Positions 38,989-48,005 are shown, counted from the first letter of the stretch. The stretch: DNA of 64,000 nt from Bordetella genomosp. 11 (GCF_002261215.1 NZ_NEVS01000002.1:124001-188000); one strand, 5' to 3'. Translations and numbers: made by a program. Notes: a model not told the origin generated them from the letters alone.

Positions 38989-39202
38989 ATCTGCTCCATG
39001 GAGAGGTGCGCGGTACGCGCGGGGTATCGCCTGCGGATCGCCGGCCGCGCGGCGCGTAACGGTGCGCTATCTTGGATGATTGTATGATTGACTGAATATA
39101 TCACTTCAATGACATTCCAGTAATACAATCATACTTTCATGCTGGACCAGAACATCGACTCGCCCGGGTTTCCGCCACGGGCCGCTGGAGACGAAAACGA
39201 TC
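38989..39202. promoter_or_regulatory. AT-rich divergent control region with paired operator-like half-sites
   Basis: The segment 39065-39140 is clearly richer in A and T than its surroundings. It holds GTATGATTG at 39082-39090 and its exact inverse CAATCATAC at 39126-39134, with TTGTAT and ATACAA cores reminiscent of GntR/FCD-type operators. It lies between the two divergent arms of catabolic cluster A. No regulator gene is adjacent. Confidence 0.5.
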
Positions 39203-40012
39203 ATGGAGAACGATGAGGCGCTTGCGCCATCGCTGCGCGGCAAACGTGCGCTGGTGACCGGGTCGGTGGCGGGACTGGGCCATGCCATTGCCGCCAGCCT
39301 GGCCGCGGCCGGCGCGGACGTGATGTTGCATGGCCTCGAACCGCCGCAGGTGGCGCGGGCGGCGGCGGATCGATTGGCGCGCGAAACCGGCGCGCGGGTA
39401 CTGCTGTCGCGCGCGGACCTGACCGACGTCGGCCAGATCGAGGCGATGATGGCCCAGGCCGAGGAAGAGCTGGGCGGTATCGATATCCTGGTGAACAACG
39501 CCGTGGTCCGGCATTTCGCGCCGGTGGACCAGCTGCGCACGGAGCAGTGGAACGAGGCCCTGGCTGTCAACCTGTCGGCGGCTTTCCATGCCGTGCGGCT
39601 ATCCCTGCCCGGGATGCGCGAACGGGGCTGGGGCCGCATCGTCAATATGTCCTCCGTCTACGGCGCCGGCGCCACTCCGGACAGGATCGCCTACATCACG
39701 ACCAAGACGGCGCTGATCGGCATGACGCGCGCCATCGCCATCGAAACCGCGCGTACCGGCGTGACCTGCAACGCGTTGATGCCCGGCACGGTACCGACGC
39801 CGCCCATCGTGGAACGGATCGCCGGTATCGCCGCCAGTCGGGGCATCTCCGAGGCGGAGGCGGCGTCGGATTACCTGCGGGCACGCCAGCCCACCGGCCG
39901 TTTCGTGGCGATGGAAAGCGTCGCCGCGATGGCGATGCTGCTGTGTTCGACGGCCGGGGCCGACATCACGGGCGCCATGTTGCCCGTCGATGGCGGCTGG
40001 ACGGCCGCGTGA
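39203..40012 (+). CDS. Short-chain dehydrogenase/reductase, catabolic cluster A
   Basis: A 269-residue classical SDR. The cofactor motif is TGSVAGLGHAI near residue 18, NNAVVRHF replaces the NNAG motif, and the catalytic Ser, Tyr and Lys lie in NMSSVYGAG and the YITTK segment. It ends DITGAMLPVDGGWTAA, as typical for 3-oxoacyl-ACP-reductase-like SDRs. It probably oxidises or reduces a hydroxyl group on the substrate of this pathway. It is first in a rightward run of four genes. Confidence 0.88.
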   Translation: MENDEALAPSLRGKRALVTGSVAGLGHAIAASLAAAGADVMLHGLEPPQVARAAADRLARETGARVLLSRADLTDVGQIEAMMAQAEEELGGIDILVNNAVVRHFAPVDQLRTEQWNEALAVNLSAAFHAVRLSLPGMRERGWGRIVNMSSVYGAGATPDRIAYITTKTALIGMTRAIAIETARTGVTCNALMPGTVPTPPIVERIAGIAASRGISEAEAASDYLRARQPTGRFVAMESVAAMAMLLCSTAGADITGAMLPVDGGWTAA

Positions 40013-40089
40013 GCGGCCCGTCCGCATGAATGGCGCCGCGGTCCCGCGGGCGCAAGCACCTGTACCTATCGCAATGAATGGAGACGACG

Positions 40090-41010
40090 ATGAACGATAA
40101 GGCAAAACCCCATCTGGGCTTCGTGGGCATCGGCCGCATGGGAACGCCCATGGCGCGGCGCCTGCTGGAAGCCGGTTTCCCGCTAACGATCCACGACAGG
40201 CAGGCCGAGGCGGTACAGGACCTGGTGGCGCTGGGTGCCCGCGCCGCGGACACACCGCGGGCGGTGGCCGACGCGGCGTCCATCGTGCTGGTCTCGTTGC
40301 CGAAACCGGATATCGTCACCGAGGTCGCGCTGGGGGCCGAGGGGCTGATGCATGGCAAGGCGGTACGCATCGTCGTCGACCTTTCGACGTCGGGCGCCCA
40401 GGCGGCGCAACGCCTGGCGCGAGGCCTGGGCGAACACGGGATCGCGTCGGTGGATTGCCCGGTCAGCGGGGGAATAGGGGGCGCGGCCAAGGGCACCCTG
40501 GCCTTGATGCTATCCGGGCCGAAGGAGGCCTGCGATACGCTGGGTCCGGTGCTGGAGGTATTGGGAAAGTCCTTCTACATCGGCGAACAGCCCGGGCTGG
40601 CGCAGACCATGAAGGTGATCAACAACCTGGTCTCGGTGACCGCGCTGGCGGTCACGTCCGAAGCGCTGGTGATGGGCGTCAAGGCGGGACTGGACCCGGA
40701 CATCATGGTGCAGGTCATCAATTCCGGATCGGGTCGCAGCAACTCGTCGGAAGACAAGATTCCGAAGTACGTCCTGAGCCGCAGCTTCGGCTTCGGCTTC
40801 GCCATGGGGCTGTCCGCCAAGGATGTCGGCCTGTGCCTGGCGGAAAGCGAGGCGATCGGCGTACCGCTGCGCGTCGGCCGCGCCGTGCGCGAGCTGCTCG
40901 ATGACGCGGTGGCGCGCCTGGGCGACCAGGCCGACATGACCGAGATCGTGCGCCTGGCCGAGCAGGCCGCGGGCGTGGAGGTCCGCGGCAAGGCGGCGGG
41001 CAAGGGCTGA
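40090..41010 (+). CDS. 3-hydroxyisobutyrate dehydrogenase-family oxidoreductase
   Basis: A 306-residue beta-hydroxyacid dehydrogenase. The N-terminal Rossmann motif is GFVGIGRMGTPMARRLLEAG; the substrate-binding segment is DCPVSGGIGGAAKGTLALMLSG; the catalytic lysine is in MKVINNLV. The family includes 3-hydroxyisobutyrate, tartronate semialdehyde and 2-(hydroxymethyl)glutarate dehydrogenases. I chose the ATG at 40090 because GGAG lies just upstream. Confidence 0.88.
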   Translation: MNDKAKPHLGFVGIGRMGTPMARRLLEAGFPLTIHDRQAEAVQDLVALGARAADTPRAVADAASIVLVSLPKPDIVTEVALGAEGLMHGKAVRIVVDLSTSGAQAAQRLARGLGEHGIASVDCPVSGGIGGAAKGTLALMLSGPKEACDTLGPVLEVLGKSFYIGEQPGLAQTMKVINNLVSVTALAVTSEALVMGVKAGLDPDIMVQVINSGSGRSNSSEDKIPKYVLSRSFGFGFAMGLSAKDVGLCLAESEAIGVPLRVGRAVRELLDDAVARLGDQADMTEIVRLAEQAAGVEVRGKAAGKG

Positions 41011-41063
41011 GGCACGGCATGCGTGCCGGCCGGCAATAAAAAAACCACCACGAGGAGACTGCT

Positions 41064-41960
41064 TTGACCCGTTCTGAACGATTTCGCGAACTGCTCAGGA
41101 AACCGCCGTTCGTCTGCATGGGGGCCCACGACGCCGTGACCGCCATGCTGGCCGAACAGGCCGGCGCGCCGGCCATTTATGTCAGCGGCTTCGTCGCGTC
41201 GGCCATCGTGGCCGGCAAGCCGGACGTGGGGCTGTTGTCGCAGACGGAGATGTTCGACCATATCCGCCGCATCTGCCGCGTGACCAGCATCCCCGTGTTC
41301 GCCGACGCCGATACCGGCTACGGCGGTGTGCTCGATGCCCAGCGCACCATCCAGCTGTGGGAAGAGGCCGGAGCCTCCGTCCTGCACCTGGAAGACCAGG
41401 CGGTGCCCAAGCGGTGCGGGCACTTCGCCGGCAAGCAACTGGTTTCCAAAGAGGAGATGACGCAGAAGCTGCGCGCCATGCTGGACGCGCGCACCGACCC
41501 GAACTTCTTCGTCGTGGCGCGCACCGACGCGATCGCCGTCACGGGGCTTGCCGATGCGCTGGATCGCCTGGAGGCGTATTCGGAGACCGGCGTCGACGGC
41601 CTGTACGCCGACGCACCGGAAAGCGTCGAACAGATGCGAGAGATCGTGCGCCGGTTGAAGCCGCTGGGCAAACCCATCCTGTTCAACATGGTGCGATCCG
41701 GCAAAAGTCCCTATCTGTCGCTGAAGGAGATCCACGATATCGGCTTCGACTATGCGCTGTGCCCGGTCGAACCCATGCTCGCCATGCACAAGGCCGTCAA
41801 GGAAATGATGGAGACCTTCATGCGCGAAGGATGCTCCACCAACGCCATCGCGGACCGCCTGACGTCCTTCGAGGACTTCAACGGCTTCGTCGGCCTGGAT
41901 CGTATCGCGCGGGAAGAATCCCGCTATGCCGTCCAGGGTTTCATTGGAGACAAACCATGA
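41064..41960 (+). CDS. Isocitrate lyase/PEP mutase superfamily lyase (methylisocitrate-lyase-like)
   Basis: A 298-residue alpha/beta-barrel enzyme. The metal-binding motif is ADADTGYG, and the active-site loop is LHLEDQAVPKRCGHFAGKQLV. The KRCGH motif with its cysteine marks the C-C lyase branch (2-methylisocitrate, dimethylmalate) as opposed to PEP mutase, which has a different loop. The start is TTG at 41064 with GAGGAG upstream. Its stop overlaps the Bug receptor start (ATGA). It likely releases pyruvate, glyoxylate or a similar oxoacid from the pathway intermediate. Confidence 0.85.
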   Translation: MTRSERFRELLRKPPFVCMGAHDAVTAMLAEQAGAPAIYVSGFVASAIVAGKPDVGLLSQTEMFDHIRRICRVTSIPVFADADTGYGGVLDAQRTIQLWEEAGASVLHLEDQAVPKRCGHFAGKQLVSKEEMTQKLRAMLDARTDPNFFVVARTDAIAVTGLADALDRLEAYSETGVDGLYADAPESVEQMREIVRRLKPLGKPILFNMVRSGKSPYLSLKEIHDIGFDYALCPVEPMLAMHKAVKEMMETFMREGCSTNAIADRLTSFEDFNGFVGLDRIAREESRYAVQGFIGDKP

Positions 41961-42922
41961 AGCAACGTATCATCGCAGCGTTCATCGCCTCCACGCTGGG
42001 GTTCATCGGTACGGCGGTACAGGCCCAGGCCGACAGTTTCCCGGACAAGCCCGTGACCCTGGTCGTGCCATATTCGCCGGGCGGGGGCAGCGACAATATC
42101 GCGCGCGCCGCCGCGAACTTCCTGTCGCAGTACTGGAAGCAACCCGTCATCGTCGAGAACAAGCCCGGCGCGGACGGCATGATCGCCACCCGGCAGGTCA
42201 TGCGGGCAGCGCCGGATGGCTACACGCTGCTCATCTCGATCCCGGCCATCGCGGCGCTGAAGTACATCAACAAGGCGATGGACGCCGATCCGCTGGTGGA
42301 ATTGCGTCCCGTCAGCATGCTGGCATCGGGTCCCACCGGCATCGTCGTGAAGGGCGGAACCGACATCCGGACGATCGACGATCTGAAGAAAGCGTGCGCC
42401 AAGAGTGCCGCGCGCTGCAGCTGGGCCAGCGGCGAGCCGTTTACCTTGCTGGCGGGGACGGGGCTGGTGGAGAAAATGGGCCTTAAGGACATGACCAACG
42501 TGCGCTATGCCGGCACGTCGGCGGCCGTCAATGACATCATCGGCGGCCGGGTCACGATGGTCGTCACAGGGCTCTCGTCCGTGGTGCCGCATCACAAGGC
42601 CGGCACCATGAAAATCCTGGCACTCAGCAGCGACAAGCGGCTGCCGGAAGTCCCGGATGTCCCCACCTATGCCGAGAGCGGCCTGGGCGACGTGGATTTC
42701 ACCAATAACTGGTATGGCATCTTCGTTCCGGCAAAGACGCCCGATGCCGTCGTCGGCAGGATTGCGGACGGCATGCGCCTGGCCGCCAGGGATCCGCAAG
42801 TCCTGAAAGTGCTGCAGCCGCTGTTGATCCAGCCGGTGGGAAGCTCGCCGGAGGAATTCGCCGCGACCGTCAAGCGCGCGCAGGCCACCGTCGACAAGCT
42901 GTCCAGCCACCTGACCCAGTAG
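41957..42922 (+). CDS. Bug-type tripartite tricarboxylate transporter receptor, cluster A
   Basis: A 321-residue periplasmic solute-binding protein of the TctC/Bug family. A signal peptide (MKQRIIAAFIASTLGFIGTAVQAQA) leads to FPDKPVTLVVPYSPGGGSDNIARAA, the carboxylate-binding loop of the family, and VIVENKPGADGMIATR. Bug proteins bind carboxylates such as citrate or nicotinate. No TctA/TctB membrane components are adjacent; orphan Bug genes are very numerous in Bordetella. Translation is coupled to the lyase gene. Confidence 0.9.
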   Translation: MKQRIIAAFIASTLGFIGTAVQAQADSFPDKPVTLVVPYSPGGGSDNIARAAANFLSQYWKQPVIVENKPGADGMIATRQVMRAAPDGYTLLISIPAIAALKYINKAMDADPLVELRPVSMLASGPTGIVVKGGTDIRTIDDLKKACAKSAARCSWASGEPFTLLAGTGLVEKMGLKDMTNVRYAGTSAAVNDIIGGRVTMVVTGLSSVVPHHKAGTMKILALSSDKRLPEVPDVPTYAESGLGDVDFTNNWYGIFVPAKTPDAVVGRIADGMRLAARDPQVLKVLQPLLIQPVGSSPEEFAATVKRAQATVDKLSSHLTQ

Positions 42923-42987
42923 CGTTCTCGCTGCCGCGAGGGAAGGCGCCCGGGGCGGCGGCCGATCTTCAATAAATCTCCTTTTTT

Positions 42988-43044
42988 CGCGGTGCGCGCG
43001 TCGGGACACGCGCACCGCGGATGCCCGTCCGCCCGCCGGCGGAC
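42988..43044. terminator. Two consecutive strong hairpins after the cluster A operon
   Basis: CGCGGTGCGCG (42988-42998) pairs with CGCGCACCGCG (43009-43019), and GTCCGCC (43027-43033) pairs with GGCGGAC (43038-43044). Neither is followed by a T tract on the plus strand, so a terminator role is tentative. Confidence 0.35.
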
Positions 43045-43066
43045 GATTCAGTTTCGTGAAAACAAA

Positions 43067-43084
43067 AGTTCACGGACTCGTCAT
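43067..43084 (+). promoter_or_regulatory. Weak Pho-box-like element upstream of the second pstS
   Basis: AGTTCAC and TCGTCAT are 11 bp apart, but by my count only 9 of 18 positions fit the PhoB consensus. It lies 78 bp before the ATG. Confidence 0.25.
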
Positions 43085-43161
43085 CGGCTCGTGTTGAAGT
43101 TGCGCTCGATTCATGGCCAGCGCTGTTGCGCCGGCATCCATCAAAACGAAGAGAGCTCGAC

Positions 43162-44223
43162 ATGACGACCACACGACGCCTTCCTTTCAAGCAGCTGATC
43201 GCCGCGGCCACCCTCGCCGTAAGCTGCGGCGCGCACGCCGCCCAGACCAACCTGCTGGAAACCGGCTCCACGCTGCTGTATCCGCTGTTCAATCTGTGGG
43301 TGCCCGCGTATACGCAGGCCAATCCCGATGTGAAGATCACCACACAAGGGACGGGCAGCGGTACCGGGATCGCGCAGGCGATCTCGGGCGTGGCGCAGAT
43401 CGGCGCTTCCGACGCATACATGAGCGATGCGCAGATGAAGCAGAACCCGAACATCGTCAACATCCCGCTGGCGATTTCGGCGCAGACCGTGAACTACAAC
43501 CTGCCCGGCCTGAACGGTACGCATTTGAAGCTGGACGGGCCGGTGCTGGCCGGCATCTATGACGGTTCGATCAAGAACTGGAACGATGCGAAGATCGCCG
43601 CGCTGAATCCCGGCGTGCAGCTGCCCGATCATCCCATCGTCACCATCCATCGGGCCGACGGCAGCGGCGATACCTTCATCTTCACGCAGTATCTGGCGTT
43701 CACCACGCCGGCATGGAAGAATGCCGCCGGCTACGGCACGTCGGTGAGCTGGCCCGCCGTGCAGGGCGCGGTCGGCGCCAACGGCAATCCCGGCATGGTC
43801 CAGGCCGCCCAGCAAACCCCGTATTCCATCGCCTATATCGGGGTGAGCTTCCATCAGCAGATCGACGAGGCCGGCCTGGGCACCGCGATGCTGAAGAACC
43901 ATTCCGGAAAGTACCTGCTGCCGACCACCGCCACCGTCAATGCGGCGGCCGCCGCGATGGCCGCGAAGACGCCCAAGGACGAGCGATTGAGCCTGATCTT
44001 CGCGCCGGGCGAGAACTCCTACCCCATCGTCAACTACGAGTACGCCATCGTCAATACGCACCAGGCCAACGCCGCCGCCGCCAGCGCCTTGAAGCAGTTC
44101 CTGAACTGGAGCATCAGCGCGACCGGCGGCAATTCCGATCAATACCTGAACGCCGTGCGCTTCGTGCCGCTGCCGTCCAAGATCGCCGACCTGAGCCGCG
44201 ACCAGATCCTGAAGATCCAGTAA
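43162..44223 (+). CDS. pstS2: PstS-family periplasmic phosphate-binding protein, second copy
   Basis: A 353-residue binding protein. A signal peptide ends near AHAAQ. The mature part opens TNLLETGSTLLYPLFNLWVPAY and holds TTQGTGSGTGIAQAISG, QIGASDAYMSD and HRADGSGDTFIFTQYL, the PstS phosphate loops. The sequence differs widely from the first PstS and resembles the branch found in Actinobacteria and other betaproteobacteria. The ATG at 43162 follows GAAGAGAG. It is followed by pstC and pstA homologues but no pstB. Confidence 0.9.
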   Translation: MTTTRRLPFKQLIAAATLAVSCGAHAAQTNLLETGSTLLYPLFNLWVPAYTQANPDVKITTQGTGSGTGIAQAISGVAQIGASDAYMSDAQMKQNPNIVNIPLAISAQTVNYNLPGLNGTHLKLDGPVLAGIYDGSIKNWNDAKIAALNPGVQLPDHPIVTIHRADGSGDTFIFTQYLAFTTPAWKNAAGYGTSVSWPAVQGAVGANGNPGMVQAAQQTPYSIAYIGVSFHQQIDEAGLGTAMLKNHSGKYLLPTTATVNAAAAAMAAKTPKDERLSLIFAPGENSYPIVNYEYAIVNTHQANAAAASALKQFLNWSISATGGNSDQYLNAVRFVPLPSKIADLSRDQILKIQ

Positions 44224-44293
44224 CTGCCCATAAGCCGCCCATGCCGGATGACGTCGCGACGTCATCCGCGCGGGGCGGCGCCGGCGTCCTTTC

Positions 44294-45253
44294 ATGCGAC
44301 TCTTCCGTATCGGTCTTGGATGCTTCGCCGCGCTCGTGCCGCTGGCGCTGTTGTCCCTGTTCGTCTTCCTTGCCGTCTATGCGTGGCCGGCGATCCGCTT
44401 CAATGGCCTGCATTTCCTGGTCTCCGATACCTGGAGCCTGGGCAATCTGTACGCCGATCCCGTGATGCGGGATGGACAGGCGGTCCCGGCCGGCGCGCAT
44501 TACGGCATCTGGGTGTTTATCGTCGGTACGCTGGCCAGCTCCGCCATTGCGCTGGTCATCGCGGTGCCCATGGGGATCGGGGTGGGGCTGTTCGTCTCCG
44601 AATACACGCCGCCGGCGGTGCGCCATGTCTTCGCGCAGATCGTCGAGGTCCTGGCCATGGTCCCCAGCGTCGTCTACGGCCTGTGGGGCCTGGAAGTGCT
44701 GGCGCCGCTGGTCTACAGGAACATCGCGCCCCTGATCGCCAAGGTCTTTTTCTTCGTTCCGTTCCTTTCGGCGCGCGCCGGCTCCGGCTATGGCCTGTTG
44801 ACGGCCGGCCTGGTCCTGGTGCTGATGGTGCTGCCCGTCATTTCGAGTACCTTGCTGGAAGCCATGCAGCGGGTGCCGCGCGAGCTGCGCGAATCGACCA
44901 TGGCGCTGGGCGCCACGCGGACCGAAATGGTGCGCAAGATCCTGCTGCCGGCCGTGCGCGTGCCCTTGATCGGCTCCGCGATGCTGGCCATGGGGCGGGC
45001 GCTGGGCGAGACCATGGCGGTACTCATGGTCAGCGGCGGGGCGCTGAACTATCTGCCCAATACCCTCTACAGCCCCATCACCAGCATGGCGGCCTTCATC
45101 GCCTCGCAGCTGGACAGCGCCCTGCAGGACCCCAGCGGCATGGCCGTGCGGTCGCTGGCGGAGATCGCGTTGGTTCTGCTGGTCATTTCGGTCATCGTCA
45201 ATGTCATCGCACGCCTTCTTACCCGACACGCTCTCGCCGGCGCCAACGCGTGA
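44294..45253 (+). CDS. pstC2: Phosphate ABC transporter permease PstC, second copy
   Basis: A 319-residue permease with six membrane segments. It contains the loop LRESTMALGATRTEMVRKILLPAVRVPLIGS and [16 protein letters not shown], as in PstC. Between the first two helices is a periplasmic stretch of about 50 residues. It begins 70 bp after pstS2. The N-terminus is hydrophobic from residue 6, unlike the longer hydrophilic start of the first PstC. Confidence 0.9.
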   Translation: MRLFRIGLGCFAALVPLALLSLFVFLAVYAWPAIRFNGLHFLVSDTWSLGNLYADPVMRDGQAVPAGAHYGIWVFIVGTLASSAIALVIAVPMGIGVGLFVSEYTPPAVRHVFAQIVEVLAMVPSVVYGLWGLEVLAPLVYRNIAPLIAKVFFFVPFLSARAGSGYGLLTAGLVLVLMVLPVISSTLLEAMQRVPRELRESTMALGATRTEMVRKILLPAVRVPLIGSAMLAMGRALGETMAVLMVSGGALNYLPNTLYSPITSMAAFIASQLDSALQDPSGMAVRSLAEIALVLLVISVIVNVIARLLTRHALAGANA

Positions 45254-45266
45254 GCGCTTCCCCGCC

Positions 45267-46097
45267 ATGGCGGCCGCGCGCCGTCGCGGCGATGCCGTCT
45301 TCACACTGCTGTGCCTGGTGGCATTCGCGCTGGTGGTCCTTCCGCTGGCCAGCATATTGTGGACGGTGTTCGCGCGCGGCGCCGACGCGCTGACCTGGAG
45401 CGTCTTCACCGAAGTCACGAACGGCATCAGCGGCGGCCTGCTGAACGCGATCGAAGGCACGCTGGTGCTCAGCCTGGGCGCGCTGGCGTGGGCCGCGCCG
45501 GCCGGCGTGGCGGCCGGCATCTACCTGGCCGAGCACGGCCACGGCGCATGGGCCGCCATCGTGCGCTTCCTGGCGGACGTGCTGGTGGGGGTGCCTTCCA
45601 TCGTGTTGGGCTACGTCAGCTACATCACGATGGTGGTCTGGCTGGGTTGGCAATTTTCCGTCCTGGCGGGCGTGATCACGCTGGGCGTTCTGGTGCTGCC
45701 CTACATCGTCCGCTTCACCGAGCTTTCCATGCGGCAGAATCCGCCGGCGCTGCGCGAGTCCGCGTACGCGCTGGGTTGCCGGGAATACGTCGCCACGCTG
45801 CGCATCCTGCTTCCCGCCGCGCGCTCCGGCGTCGTTACCGGCATTCTGCTGTCGCTGGCGATCTCGGTGGGCGAGACCGCGCCGCTGATCTACACCGTCG
45901 GGTGGTCCAACTATCTGTGGACCGGCAGGCTGACGCAGGAGCCCATCGGCTACCTGACCTATGTCATCTGGAGTTTCATCAACCAGCCGTTTCCTTCGGC
46001 GCATGCGCTCGCCTATGCCGCGGCGGTGCTGGTGGTGGCGGTGGTGCTGGCCATCAAAATCCTGGCCAGGGTGCTGTTGCGCAGGCGCGGTGGCTGA
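45267..46097 (+). CDS. pstA2: Phosphate ABC transporter permease PstA, second copy
   Basis: A 276-residue permease with six membrane segments, loop LRESAYALGCREYVATLRILLPAARSGVVTG and ISVGETAPLIYTVGW. I chose the ATG at 45267; an in-frame ATG at 45201 would overlap pstC2 by 53 bp, giving 298 residues. No pstB follows, so the ATPase may be the PstB at 17337 or one outside the window. Confidence 0.88.
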   Translation: MAAARRRGDAVFTLLCLVAFALVVLPLASILWTVFARGADALTWSVFTEVTNGISGGLLNAIEGTLVLSLGALAWAAPAGVAAGIYLAEHGHGAWAAIVRFLADVLVGVPSIVLGYVSYITMVVWLGWQFSVLAGVITLGVLVLPYIVRFTELSMRQNPPALRESAYALGCREYVATLRILLPAARSGVVTGILLSLAISVGETAPLIYTVGWSNYLWTGRLTQEPIGYLTYVIWSFINQPFPSAHALAYAAAVLVVAVVLAIKILARVLLRRRGG

Positions 46098-46182
46098 CGA
46101 TGCGGCCGCCGCGTGGCGAATGTTGCGGTTTCGTGTCGGCTCGCGCGCGCGCGGGAATATATATGAGACGTATGACCGGACG

Positions 46183-46200
46183 TTGTCACCTTGCCATCAT
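46183..46200 (+). promoter_or_regulatory. Candidate Pho box upstream of phnD
   Basis: TTGTCACCTTGCCATCAT has heptamers exactly 11 bp apart and matches the consensus at 10 of 18 positions by my count. It is 66 bp before the phnD ATG, within a 169-bp gap. Confidence 0.4.
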
Positions 46201-46266
46201 TTTCCGCGCCTAAAGTAGATCGCGATTCGCCATTGCCTTACTCCACCCGTCCATTTCCCGCCCATC

Positions 46267-47163
46267 ATGAAACTCCTGAAAATCTCCGCCACCCTCGCGC
46301 TCTTCTGCGGCCTGGCCAACGGCGCGCACGCCGCCGGCACCTGTCCCGTGGATGGCCCCGTCCGCTTCGGTGTCGAGCCCTACGAGTCCTCGCAGCGCCT
46401 GCTGCCCGTGTATACCGACCTGGCGAAGCTGATAGGGAGCAAGATCGGCTGCGACGTGACGCTCTACCTCGCGACGAGCTACAACGCCGAGATCGAGGCC
46501 ATGCGCAACAAGAAGCTGGAGTTCGCGCAGTTCGGCCCGCTGGGCTACGTCCTGGCGCACCAGGTGGCGCAGGCGCAGGCCGTCGCCAGTTTCGTCGGCC
46601 CGAACGGCAAGCCGGCGACCTACTATGCCTCGATCGTGACCTGGCCCGGCTCGGGCATCTCCACGATCGCCGACGTCAAGGGCAAATCGTTTGCCTATTC
46701 GGATCCGGCTTCGACTTCGGGCCACCTGTTTCCCGCCTACGGCCTGCGCAAGAACGGTATCGATCCGGATCATGGCGTCAAGGCGATCTACGCGGGCAGC
46801 CATACCGCTTCCTACGAGGCACTGCGCAACCACAAGGTGCAATCCGGCGAGCTGAACAGCGAAGAGATTTCCAGCGCCAAGCTGCACAACGAATACGATC
46901 CGAAGGGCTTCGTGACCTTGTGGAAATCCGATGAGATTCCTCTGGATCCGCTGGTGGTGCGCGGCGACCTGCCGGCGGACTTCAAGGCCAGGCTGACCGC
47001 CGTCCTGCAATCGCTGGACTTCCGCGAATTGCCCGAGGCCGACCAGAAGTTCCTGGCCGCCAACGCGACCCCCGCGCTGAAGACGGTGCCGCAGACGGAC
47101 GATTCCTACAACCTGATCCGCGATCTGGTATCGACGCTGAAAATAGACCTGACCAAGCTATGA
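46267..47163 (+). CDS. phnD: Phosphonate/phosphite-type ABC transporter binding protein PhnD
   Basis: A 298-residue periplasmic binding protein of the PhnD family. A signal peptide (MKLLKISATLALFCGLANGAHA) is followed by RFGVEPYESSQRLLPVY; ATSYNAEIEAMRNKKLEFAQFGPLGYVLA and YSDPASTSGHLFPAYGL are the ligand-binding loops typical of PhnD/PtxB/HtxB. The ligand cannot be fixed by sight: phosphonate, phosphite or a related reduced phosphorus compound is likely. No C-P lyase genes are in the window. The stop overlaps the phnC start. Confidence 0.85.
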   Translation: MKLLKISATLALFCGLANGAHAAGTCPVDGPVRFGVEPYESSQRLLPVYTDLAKLIGSKIGCDVTLYLATSYNAEIEAMRNKKLEFAQFGPLGYVLAHQVAQAQAVASFVGPNGKPATYYASIVTWPGSGISTIADVKGKSFAYSDPASTSGHLFPAYGLRKNGIDPDHGVKAIYAGSHTASYEALRNHKVQSGELNSEEISSAKLHNEYDPKGFVTLWKSDEIPLDPLVVRGDLPADFKARLTAVLQSLDFRELPEADQKFLAANATPALKTVPQTDDSYNLIRDLVSTLKIDLTKL

Positions 47164-48005
47164 GCCTAGGACACGCAACCCCTATGGAAATGGCCCTGGA
47201 CGCTACGCTGCTGGGCTCCGGTCCGGGCCCCTCGGCGTTCGAGCGGTCCATGGCCGCGGATCGCCACGGACGCCTGACGGTGCGCGAGCTCTCGATGCGC
47301 TATGCCGATGGGCATCTGGCGCTGGATCGCTTCGACCTGTCGGTGCGGGCCGGCGAGATGGTGGTGATCCTGGGCAGCAACGGCTGCGGCAAATCGACCT
47401 TCATGAAGTGCGTGGTGGGCCTGAACCGGCCCACCGGCGGCTCGGTCGAGGTTGCCGGACGCGATCTCGCGACGTTGACGGGCAAGGCGCTGCGGGCAGC
47501 GCGCATGCCGATCGCGTTGATTTCGCAGAACGCGAACCTGGTCAAGCGCCGCAGCGTCCTGGCCAATGTCTGCGCCGGCACGCTCGGACGGCATCGCACC
47601 CTGGCCTCGATGTGCGGCCGGATACCGCGCGTCGAGGTCGAACCGGCGTTGGGTTTCCTGGATGAAGTGGGCTTGCTGCACCTGGCAAGCCAGCGGGCGG
47701 GCACGCTCTCCGGCGGCCAGGCGCAGCGCGTGGCCATCGCGCGCGCGCTGGCGCAGCGGCCCCATGTGCTGTTGGCCGACGAACCCGTCGCCAGCCTGGA
47801 CCCGGAAGCCGCCGACGAAGTCATGCGCCTGCTGCGCCGCCTGTCCACCGACGACGGGCTTGCCGTGGTGTGCGTCCTGCATCAGCCGGAGCTCGCGACG
47901 AAGTACGCCGACCGCCTGGTGGGCCTGCGGCGCGGCCGCATGCAGTTCGACGATCCCGCATCCCGGGTATCCATGCAGCGCATCTCCAGCCTCTACGCTT
48001 CCTGA
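47160..48005 (+). CDS. phnC: Phosphonate-type ABC transporter ATP-binding protein PhnC
   Basis: A 281-residue ABC ATPase. Walker A is LGSNGCGKST (72-80), the signature is LSGGQAQRVAIARAL, Walker B is LLADEPVASLDP and the H-loop is VVCVLHQPELA. The interdomain segment RRSVLANVCAGTLGRHRTLASMCGR is typical of PhnC. It has an unusual 38-residue N-terminal extension. It ends nine bases before the phnE ATG. Confidence 0.9.
   Translation: MSLGHATPMEMALDATLLGSGPGPSAFERSMAADRHGRLTVRELSMRYADGHLALDRFDLSVRAGEMVVILGSNGCGKSTFMKCVVGLNRPTGGSVEVAGRDLATLTGKALRAARMPIALISQNANLVKRRSVLANVCAGTLGRHRTLASMCGRIPRVEVEPALGFLDEVGLLHLASQRAGTLSGGQAQRVAIARALAQRPHVLLADEPVASLDPEAADEVMRLLRRLSTDDGLAVVCVLHQPELATKYADRLVGLRRGRMQFDDPASRVSMQRISSLYAS

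Noticed and set aside
41064..41960. PEP mutase for phosphonate synthesis, which would fit the nearby phn transporter
   Set aside because: The KRCGH active-site loop marks the lyase branch, not PEP mutase, and the gene is in a separate operon.
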